From positions 10,871 to 74,870 of the forward strand of contig DAOSNS010000023.1 in the NCBI GenBank assembly GCA_035373625.1: DNA of 64,000 nucleotides, given 5' to 3'. Below the pieces are notes generated by a model. It worked only from the letters and a program-made list of their open reading frames with translations, was not told the DNA's origin and did no database searches. A program made the translations under genes and the position numbers. Below are positions 1 to 6,370 of this stretch, one piece after another; the first letter of the stretch is position 1; the number at the start of each line of letters is the position of its first letter. The DNA comes from DSWT01 sp035373625. Lineage in GTDB: Bacteria; Chloroflexota; Anaerolineae; B4-G1; SLSP01.

Positions 1-158
1 CCCTTGGCCACATCCGCTGCACCGGCAATTTCCTCGACCGTGACGGCATCGAAGCCTTTAGCGACAAAGAGCCGCTCGGCCTCTTCGAGTAAACGCTGAT
101 GAGTGCGTTCTTTGCGCCGCTCCCATCGGGAAGGGACTGTGTGCGTTTTATTTGTCAT
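1..158 (-). CDS. TetR/AcrR family transcriptional regulator, N-terminal part (cut by window edge)
   Basis: The first 52 codons of a gene that runs off the left edge of the window. The translation starts MTNKTHTVPSRWERRKERT and continues through a helix with LLEEAERLFVAKGFDAVTV and EEIAGAADVAKG, which is the classic TetR N-terminal helix-turn-helix (A.RLF...G...TVEEIA..A.V..G). The ligand-binding part is outside the window, so the inducer is unknown. It lies downstream of the lipase-like gene on the same strand, 44 bp apart, and two near-palindromes overlap its probable promoter, which suggests autoregulation. The ATG at 158 has no obvious Shine-Dalgarno site, so the exact start is less certain than the family. 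Confidence 0.85.
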   Translation of the reverse strand, partial: MTNKTHTVPSRWERRKERTHQRLLEEAERLFVAKGFDAVTVEEIAGAADVAK

Positions 159-161
159 AGT

Positions 162-194
162 TGACCCAGGTCATAGTTGACTGAGGTCATTATA
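162..194 (-). promoter_or_regulatory. Promoter with two TGAC-N4-GTCA operators before the TetR gene
   Basis: On the minus strand there is an extended -10, TGGTATAAT (hexamer at 194-189), with no good -35. Directly downstream are two 12-bp dyads, TGACCTCAGTCA (189-178) and TGACCTGGGTCA (173-162), separated by ACTA, so the centres are 16 bp apart. Dyads of this size placed over the transcription start just before a tetR-type gene are typical autoregulatory operators; binding by this protein is inferred. A related sequence without the second half-site (catagttgacc) lies at the start codon of the lipase gene at 1034-1044. Confidence 0.6.
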
Positions 195-202
195 CCATAG
201 AA

Positions 203-1036
203 TTAGAGATGTTTCTCCAGCCACGCCTCCACATCCTTCAAAACCTGCGCGCGTTCCGGTTCGTTGAAGACCTCGTGGTAGAAACCTTCGTAGATTTTCA
301 GAGTTTTATCGGGCGAACTGACTTTATCGTACAGCACCTCTGCCCCTACCGGATCAACCAGCTTGTCCTCACTGCCCTGTACGATCAACAGGGGCAACGT
401 GATTTTGGGAGCCTCGTCGGCGACGCGCTGCGTGGCGGCAATAAGCTCCGCGGCGAGACGGGCCGTCGTCTTGCCTGTATACACCAGGGGATCGTTGACG
501 TATGCCTGTACCACGGCGGGATCGCGGCATACACCTTCCGCATTGAGACCCAGCAGGCCGGCTTTGGGAGTCAACGCAGAAAGCAGTTTCCCCATGAAAA
601 TGATGGTAGGTGATATTTCACCGGCGGCCTTGATCAACGGCCCGGAGAGCACCGCGCCTGCCAGTTCATTCTGATGCTCGAGCAGATAGGCTGCTCCGAT
701 CAACCCACCCATGCTGTGTCCCACCAGGAAAATCGGCTTGTCGGGGTGCCAGCCACGCACCATGTCGAAGTAAATCTTGAGCGTGTCCGTGTAGTCGGCG
801 AAGCGTTTGACGTACACCCGCGTTCCCTCCGACTTCCCGTGGCCGATATGATCCAGGCCGTAGACGGCATACCCCAGTGGAACAAAGTGGTTGACCACGT
901 TCATATACCGTCCGCTGTGCTCGGCCAGCCCGTGGACGATCAACAGCACGGCTTTGCACTCAGTTTCCGGCAGCCAGGCTTGATAGTAAATTTGCGCGTC
1001 ACGCACACCTCGAAAGAAACCTTCACGATGTTCCAT
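203..1036 (-). CDS. Alpha/beta hydrolase, monoacylglycerol lipase/lysophospholipase-like
   Basis: A 277-residue serine hydrolase of the Hydrolase_4 (PldB/monoglyceride lipase) family. The nucleophile elbow GHSMGG places Ser108; Asp224 or Asp228 in GSEDKLVDP and His254 in EGFYHEVF complete the triad. The N-terminal part has the usual HG.AEHSGRY oxyanion-side motif and LDHIGHGKSEG. There is no signal peptide, so it should act in the cytosol on monoglycerides or lysophospholipids; the true substrate cannot be read from sequence. The ATG at 1036 follows GGGGAGGT at a good distance. The TetR gene downstream may control it, since a single TTGACC element lies over the start codon, but this is weak. 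Confidence 0.88.
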   Translation of the reverse strand: MEHREGFFRGVRDAQIYYQAWLPETECKAVLLIVHGLAEHSGRYMNVVNHFVPLGYAVYGLDHIGHGKSEGTRVYVKRFADYTDTLKIYFDMVRGWHPDKPIFLVGHSMGGLIGAAYLLEHQNELAGAVLSGPLIKAAGEISPTIIFMGKLLSALTPKAGLLGLNAEGVCRDPAVVQAYVNDPLVYTGKTTARLAAELIAATQRVADEAPKITLPLLIVQGSEDKLVDPVGAEVLYDKVSSPDKTLKIYEGFYHEVFNEPERAQVLKDVEAWLEKHL

Positions 1037-1060
1037 AGTTGACCTCCCCTGAAAATAGTG

Positions 1061-1084
1061 ATTGGGGATTCGGGATTGGGGATC
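1061..1084. repeat. GGGGATT-type heptamer repeat in the 260-bp gap before the methyltransferase
   Basis: The gap 1037-1296 between divergent genes holds a short run of degenerate heptamers (ATTGGGG, ATTCGGG, ATTGGGG) near the lipase start, then unassigned sequence with AACGTTGA-like pieces, then a clear sigma-70 promoter. The same repeat family appears in the DUF2298 gene at about 2697-2772. Confidence 0.6.
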
Positions 1085-1242
1085 AGGATGTCTTCCAATC
1101 CATGATCCCTGGTCCCGAATTCCCTCCTAAGTTTGCAAGTCGGGAATCCGTTCAATCCAACGTTGAGCTTGACAAAGCATGGCCGTTGACAAGTCTCTTC
1201 ATCGAGAACGGTCGAACGTTGAAATGATGTAAAGAATCCGTC

Positions 1243-1271
1243 TTGACATCCCGTAAGAGTCCGCTTATACT
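1243..1271 (+). promoter_or_regulatory. Sigma-70 promoter for the methyltransferase gene
   Basis: TTGACA at 1243-1248, a 17-bp spacer, and TATACT at 1266-1271. A Shine-Dalgarno AAGGGGG follows at about 1280 and the TTG start at 1297. This is one of the best promoter matches in the window. Confidence 0.8.
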
Positions 1272-1296
1272 TGGGGCCTAAGGGGGTGTTCTTAAT

Positions 1297-1986
1297 TTGC
1301 CACTCACCGTTCCCGATTCGTCATTCACCATACATTGCCCGTTGTGTCGCTCAACAACAGTCGGTGTGTTCGCCCAGGATGCCATGCGGCGCTATTTTCG
1401 TTGCGCCACGTGCGCCCTCATTTTCGCCGATCCGGCCTCGCGTCTAACACCCGAAGCGGAAAGGACGCGCTACACCTATCATCAAAACAGTCCGGCGGAC
1501 GAAGGATACCGGCAGTTCTTGAATCGCCTGGTAATGCCTCTGAGCGAGCGGTTGGGGAACACGCACCAGCATGGCCTGGATTTCGGCTGTGGCCCGGGGC
1601 CGACGTTGTCGCTCATGCTGGAGGCTCTGGGACACACGATGGCGCTCTACGACCCGTTTTTCGCGCCGGATCCTTCTGTTCTGCGCCGACGCTATGATTT
1701 TGTGACCTGCACCGAGGCCATCGAACACTTTCATACCCCGCATAAGGAATGGCGGTTGCTCCTGCGTCTCGTGAAGCCCGGCGGCTGGCTGGGGATCATG
1801 ACCCGTCTGGTCCCCGATGCCGCGGCATTTACCCGCTGGTATTATCGCAGTGATCCTACCCATGTGAGCTTCTTCAGCCGCGAAACCTTCCATTACCTGG
1901 CGCAGCGCGATTGTCTGACGTGCGAGATCATCGGCGAGGATGTCATTCTGCTGCGCACGGCGGCGCATCACTGCCCTGTCGCATAG
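1297..1986 (+). CDS. Class I SAM-dependent methyltransferase with N-terminal zinc ribbon
   Basis: A 229-residue protein. Cys14-x2-Cys17 and Cys36-x2-Cys39 form a zinc ribbon, followed by a Rossmann methyltransferase core with the SAM motif LDFGCGPGPT (about residues 95-104), an acidic strand end LYDPFF, the post-motif YDFVTCTEAIEHF, and LLRLVKPGGWLGIMT. Such zinc-ribbon methyltransferases modify small molecules, sugars or lipids; the substrate is unknown. The start is TTG after AAGGGGGTG. The first dozen codons (gattcgtcattcaccat) resemble the window's CATTCGCC repeats, so the N-terminus may be repeat-derived. The last 19 bp overlap the end of the convergent DUF2298 gene. Confidence 0.85.
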   Translation: MPLTVPDSSFTIHCPLCRSTTVGVFAQDAMRRYFRCATCALIFADPASRLTPEAERTRYTYHQNSPADEGYRQFLNRLVMPLSERLGNTHQHGLDFGCGPGPTLSLMLEALGHTMALYDPFFAPDPSVLRRRYDFVTCTEAIEHFHTPHKEWRLLLRLVKPGGWLGIMTRLVPDAAAFTRWYYRSDPTHVSFFSRETFHYLAQRDCLTCEIIGEDVILLRTAAHHCPVA

Positions 1987-4466
1987 ATGACGACCTCACC
2001 GCTATTGTAGACTGCCTGGAACAGCGTCGCAAATTTTGCCAGCCCCTCGGCGGGATAGCGTTGGCGCTCGACCTGGCCGATGTAAATGTAGGCGATATGG
2101 TAGCGCGCCAGGATTTCACGCGCCTCGTCGGTGTCGAGGGTGGAGAAGAGTCGCGCCAGGTCTTGTTCGCGGCGCCCCGGTTCGTCGTAATTGCCGCGCC
2201 ACTGCCGTTGATGCCCTGACCAGCCCAGCACGGTCGGCAGGCCCGTCAATGCGGCAATGCGTCCCTCGTAGACGTAGGCGCGATACTGATCGCTCGGCGC
2301 TTCGGCAATGACCGGCGCACCCTTGACCTGCGTGTTGAGCCACTGCACCGCAGCGTAATCGCCGGGTCTGGCGGTCGCCAGCCACGCTGCGCCGTCCAGT
2401 GTCCAGGGTTTGCCGTGCTCTTCGGCGCGCGCGGGCACGGCCAGCGCCGTGTAGACCAATCCCACTGCAATCAACAGACCGGCAGCCACGACCGCAACGG
2501 TGCGCCAGTCGGATGTCTCTGTTCTCTCGGATCGCGGCTCCAGCCAACGCGCCAACTGCCATGCCCCGGCCAGACTCCATACGATCCACGTCAGGAAGTA
2601 GAACTTGAAGATGGTGTTCATCCGGGCCATAAACACGTCTTTGAGATAGACGTACTCCGGCGCCAGCGTGAGTAACAGGCCGGTGAGGATGAGAAGAATG
2701 GCGAACCGGGAATCGGGGATGGGGGATGGCGGATCGGGGATGGGGGATGGGAGATTGGGAATCGGGGTTTCTGGTTGACGACTGACGACTGACGATTGAC
2801 GACTGACGACTGACGACTTCAACAACGCCAAAACCGTCGCCACCACACCCGATGCCAGGGCCAGCCCAACCCACGGCCTCAGCCAGCGCGTTTTGATGCC
2901 CGCGATTACCATCTCCGGTGTGACCGAAAGCCCCTGGATCGGCTCACCGCGTAAGACGCTCAGCAGGTAGGGGTACGCCGCGCCCGCGCCCACCAGTAGC
3001 CCGACCAGTGCGATCGCCACCATCAGCCCGATGCCGCCGACCAGCACCCACTCCCACGACACTCCTGCCTCGCGCGCGGCACCAATGATCACACCCAGTA
3101 CCGGAATCAGCAGCGGCGCAAACATCACCACAAACTGCGGCCAGTGCGTGGCATTGAAGAGGTTGGGCAGAATCCCGCCGGCCTGCGAGCGCAGGGCGTA
3201 CCAGAACGGGAAGTATAGCAGCACGCTGAGCACGCCCAAAATCACGGCTTCGGGCAGCGTATCCCACAGCACGGCGAGAAATCGCTCCCATAACCGGCGC
3301 AACGTGGCTGCCGTATCTGTCTGCCGCATGTAACGCGCCAGCACCATCCCGCCGACCATCAGGAACCAGTAAATCGGGAAGTCCCACGTATTGAGGAAAG
3401 CCAGTCCGCCCAACACCAGCGCGTAGCCGACCAGCGGTCCATATCGCTTCCACCATACGCCGCCGGGCGCATCCTCGGAGAGCGTCCGGTACAAATTCAA
3501 GGCGAGCGCGATCGCCAGCAGGCCAAAGGGCAATGCCAGCACATGGGGGTGCATGTCGCCCAATGTGAAGCTGAACGCGGGGAACTCGTCAATGATCTCG
3601 ATGCGGTCGCCCCAGGGCGCATAATCGGTGAGCACCCGTGATCCCTGCCACCACCAGAAGAAGCGCGTGGGCTTCCAGGAGAAGGGCGGTTGCGGTGCGG
3701 TGTTGAGGTTGCGGATGTCCAACCAGGCCCAAAATCCGGCCGGGAGCAAGCCGCGCGCGTGGAGCACTTCCAGCAACCCTTCGGCATTGCCGGTGAAGAG
3801 CAACAGCAGTGGCGCAAGTAAGGGGCGCAGGGCGTCACGCTGGTCCAACAGATCGTAGACGATGCCGTAAGCCCCTGCTGCCGCCAGGGCAAACCAGCCC
3901 GCGCATCCCAGGTTGAACGCTACCGTTGCCGGCAAGGCCGCCAGTCGTGTGAGCATCCCCAACAGGAAATAGCCCAGGTAATAGTACGAAATTGCGTAAC
4001 CGGAGAGCCACGGGTCATGGGGAGGCACCTGGGGCGCACGCAACACCGCGTTGAGGAACGCGATCTCCATCCATTTTTCGCCGCCGGCCGTCTCCAGTTG
4101 CGGTTGCGACGCCCGCACCGCCGTCCACAAGGCGAACGCGCCCAGGAACAGCGCCTCCGTGGTCAGCACAAAGGCCCGGCGCGTCTGCCACCAGGGACGC
4201 ACCTCGGCCCAACGATGCCGCATTGCCCACAGTCCCACGGCAAAAACGAGCACCGCAGCCATCAGCGCGGCAGACATGGTGTTCTCCCACAGGTGCATGA
4301 TCCCGCCCCACCAGAACACCACGCCGGTCAAGAGGAGTCCCAAGGCTTTCGCCACCGCGTAGCCCCGCGACGGCAACCGGCGCAGCCAGGCAAATGCCAG
4401 CGGCAGGCCCATCAGCGCCACAACTTGCATTGTCACATACCACGTCAGCCATTGTTTGATAATCAT
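1968..4466 (-). CDS. DUF2298 (Chlor_Arch_YYY-type) polytopic membrane protein
   Basis: About 832 residues with more than a dozen hydrophobic segments. It has the hallmarks of the DUF2298 family known from Chloroflexi and archaea: GGEKWMEIAFLNAV, DPWLSGYAISYYYLGYF (three consecutive Tyr), FSFTLGDMHPHVLALP and, late, DVFMARMNTIFKFY. The family resembles glycosyltransferase-C/mannosyltransferase membrane enzymes, but no reaction is established. I prefer ATG 4466 over GTG 4472 because GGAG sits 5 nt before the ATG. An insert of about 41 residues (about 550-590) is made wholly of short tandem repeats and lies in a loop between membrane helices. Downstream gene of a minus-strand run with comEA; it overlaps the methyltransferase tail to tail. 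Confidence 0.88.
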   Translation of the reverse strand: MIIKQWLTWYVTMQVVALMGLPLAFAWLRRLPSRGYAVAKALGLLLTGVVFWWGGIMHLWENTMSAALMAAVLVFAVGLWAMRHRWAEVRPWWQTRRAFVLTTEALFLGAFALWTAVRASQPQLETAGGEKWMEIAFLNAVLRAPQVPPHDPWLSGYAISYYYLGYFLLGMLTRLAALPATVAFNLGCAGWFALAAAGAYGIVYDLLDQRDALRPLLAPLLLLFTGNAEGLLEVLHARGLLPAGFWAWLDIRNLNTAPQPPFSWKPTRFFWWWQGSRVLTDYAPWGDRIEIIDEFPAFSFTLGDMHPHVLALPFGLLAIALALNLYRTLSEDAPGGVWWKRYGPLVGYALVLGGLAFLNTWDFPIYWFLMVGGMVLARYMRQTDTAATLRRLWERFLAVLWDTLPEAVILGVLSVLLYFPFWYALRSQAGGILPNLFNATHWPQFVVMFAPLLIPVLGVIIGAAREAGVSWEWVLVGGIGLMVAIALVGLLVGAGAAYPYLLSVLRGEPIQGLSVTPEMVIAGIKTRWLRPWVGLALASGVVATVLALLKSSVVSRQSSVVSRQPETPIPNLPSPIPDPPSPIPDSRFAILLILTGLLLTLAPEYVYLKDVFMARMNTIFKFYFLTWIVWSLAGAWQLARWLEPRSERTETSDWRTVAVVAAGLLIAVGLVYTALAVPARAEEHGKPWTLDGAAWLATARPGDYAAVQWLNTQVKGAPVIAEAPSDQYRAYVYEGRIAALTGLPTVLGWSGHQRQWRGNYDEPGRREQDLARLFSTLDTDEAREILARYHIAYIYIGQVERQRYPAEGLAKFATLFQAVYNSGEVVIYATGQ
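2697..2820. repeat. In-frame short tandem repeats inside the DUF2298 gene
   Basis: Two adjacent arrays inside a coding sequence: a GGGGATGG/GGGGATC-like array (2697-2772) and six copies of the heptamer TGACGAC with one variant (about 2777-2818). Read on the coding strand the heptamer is GTCGTCA, and three copies encode the heptapeptide SSVVSRQ, present twice. The other array encodes a Pro/Ser/Ile/Asp-rich stretch (PETPIPNLPSPIPDPP). Neither array makes a stop codon in the coding orientation. Confidence 0.9.
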
Positions 4467-4533
4467 AGGCACTCCGGCAAATCAGCCAATCTCCTTCTAC
4501 CTACTCCCCACTCCCTCTTTACTCCTCACTTCT

Positions 4534-5253
4534 CTACTTCACCGTAATCAACGGGGCGATATCCTTGAAGCGCGTCTCACCGATGCCTTCGACTTTTTGT
4601 AGATCCTCGATGCTCTGAAAGGGGCCATTGGCTTCACGGTAGGCGATGATGCGCTCTGCCATCGCCGGGCCGATGTGCGGTAACGTTTGCAGCTCGGCGG
4701 CCGTCGCCGTGTTGATGTTGATCGGCGCAGGGGCAGGAGCGGTTGTCGGCACAGTAACGGTTTTCGGTTGCGATGCTGTCGCGGTTGTCGGACGCAATGT
4801 GGTGGCGCGACGCGGCACGCTTACATGCTGATTGTCACTCAGCGGCGCGGCAAGATTGACGTTTTCGAGGTCGGCATCTGCCGTGGCGCCGCCTGCGGCG
4901 TCCACGGCATCGGTCAACAGACTGCCTTCGGGTACGGTCACGACGCCGGGATGTTTGACCGCGCCGCTGATATACACACGCAGCAGTTGGGGCGTGGCCG
5001 TCGGAACGGGTGTGGCCCCGGTCAACCGGGTCTCGGGAAGGCACACTTCCCCCCAATAGGGCGGCGGCGTCAGGGGATTGCCCGGTGATGTCGTCTCCCG
5101 CGCCGTGAATTTGACGATCAGACCGCCCACAACCATGCTCACCAGTGCGACCACAATGAGATAGATGCGCGATTGCTTCTGCACCTCACGGCGTATATCC
5201 GCGCGGAGCCGGTCGGGGTCAACAAACTTGGTCGGCAGGTCGTCTGTAGCCAT
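4534..5253 (-). CDS. comEA: ComEA-like DNA-binding protein (SLBB + helix-hairpin-helix)
   Basis: 239 residues: a basic cytosolic N-terminus, one membrane helix (IYLIVVALVSMVVGGLIV, about residues 30-50), an extracytoplasmic Thr/Pro-rich stretch, an SLBB domain (VYISGAVKHPGVV to HVSVPRR), a second Thr/Pro-rich linker, and a C-terminal ComEA-type double helix-hairpin-helix (ININTATAAELQTLPHIG, then KVEGIGETRFKDI). In naturally competent bacteria ComEA binds incoming double-stranded DNA outside the membrane and passes it to the ComEC channel. No comEC is in the window, so uptake ability is inferred only. It is 44 bp downstream of the GTPase gene in the same run. Confidence 0.9.
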   Translation of the reverse strand: MATDDLPTKFVDPDRLRADIRREVQKQSRIYLIVVALVSMVVGGLIVKFTARETTSPGNPLTPPPYWGEVCLPETRLTGATPVPTATPQLLRVYISGAVKHPGVVTVPEGSLLTDAVDAAGGATADADLENVNLAAPLSDNQHVSVPRRATTLRPTTATASQPKTVTVPTTAPAPAPININTATAAELQTLPHIGPAMAERIIAYREANGPFQSIEDLQKVEGIGETRFKDIAPLITVK

Positions 5254-5297
5254 CGGTCCGGCTTCCTCCGCAGGTCCGTACCCGCTTCGCCGAGGCG

Positions 5298-6359
5298 TCA
5301 GGCCACCTCAGGCTCCGTTTCCTCCGGTGAGGCCGCACGGCGGCGGAAGAGGCGTTTGGGCGCCAGCGCGCGCATGCGCCGATATAGATTGCGCAGTTCC
5401 GGCCCCTTGATGGCGCGCCCGGCCTCAAAATAACGCCGCGCCGCCTGCCCGATGCCCCACGTGCTGACCGCCGAAATCGCCGCCGAAACAAGCCATCCCG
5501 GACCGGGGACGAGTTTGGCTAACTGGGATCCCAGGTAGCGCGAAAGCAAGCTGCCGGCCATGGTCGTCAGCAGCTCCCGCGCGTGGGAGACGTTCATCGG
5601 TTCTCCGTAAGCCGCGGCGATGCGCAACACCATCCGCGTCTGCGAAGCCAACAGCAAGGGAATGTCCAGGCCGGGAACCGGCTGCAACGAGATCAACGCG
5701 TTGATCCAGGCGGTTTGGCGAATAATGCGGTTGACGATGTGCCCGCGCACGTCGGGGAGCGCGCGCGCCATGGCTACGGCGACCGCCGGTTGCGCGCTCA
5801 AAATTGCGGGTAGCAACTCATCCACGATACCCATCCCCGTCTGCGCGGAAATCGGGACGGGTCGCACGCCGAGGAGCTTCTCGGCGTTCTCCAGAATCCA
5901 CGGGAGGTCCTTCTTTACCAGATCGGCCTTGTTGAGCGCCACGATGATCGGACGTTGGGTGCTGCGCAGGGTGATGTAGAGATCGTGGTCGCTCTGGCGC
6001 ACACCGGCGGCTGCGTCAAGCAACAACAAGATCAAATCCGCGTCTTGAACGGCTTCGCGGGCAATCGCAGCGCGATCAACCCCCCACACTTCACCAAAAC
6101 CCGGCGTGTCCACCAGCAAAAACGGGCCGATGGGATGCTCGACAACGCCCTTCGTCGTGCCGGGCACGGCGCTCACGGCAGAAATTTTCTGTCCGTGCAG
6201 GCGGTTGAACAGCGTGGATTTGCCGCTGTTCACCGGCCCGACGATGACCAGCCGCGCCTGCGTCTCCTGTGCCACCTCGTAGCCCAGCGCGTGCCAGTCC
6301 AGCGAATGTAACAGCGTGTGAATGTCTTCCATCTGCCTGGGCAACAGCAAGAGACTCAT
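5298..6359 (-). CDS. Era-like GTPase with C-terminal DUF697-type region
   Basis: 353 residues. G1 is GPVNSGKST (41-49), switch region PGTTKG, G3 DTPG (84-87), G4 NKAD (143-146) and G5 near PISAQTG. After the G domain comes a hydrophobic, Ala-rich C-terminal half (about 200-320) with a possible membrane-associating segment, like the DUF697/YcjF-type GTPases. The ending is Arg-rich and then Glu-rich. The cellular role is not known; membrane association is inferred. It starts 11 bp after the FtsK stop, so the two are probably cotranscribed. Confidence 0.85.
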   Translation of the reverse strand: MSLLLLPRQMEDIHTLLHSLDWHALGYEVAQETQARLVIVGPVNSGKSTLFNRLHGQKISAVSAVPGTTKGVVEHPIGPFLLVDTPGFGEVWGVDRAAIAREAVQDADLILLLLDAAAGVRQSDHDLYITLRSTQRPIIVALNKADLVKKDLPWILENAEKLLGVRPVPISAQTGMGIVDELLPAILSAQPAVAVAMARALPDVRGHIVNRIIRQTAWINALISLQPVPGLDIPLLLASQTRMVLRIAAAYGEPMNVSHARELLTTMAGSLLSRYLGSQLAKLVPGPGWLVSAAISAVSTWGIGQAARRYFEAGRAIKGPELRNLYRRMRALAPKRLFRRRAASPEETEPEVA

Positions 6360-6370
6360 TGGCTATCCTC

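Noticed and set aside
4687..5088. Plus-strand open frames over comEA, ftsK and other minus genes
   Set aside because: All are Arg/Gly/His-rich shadows of well-supported genes.
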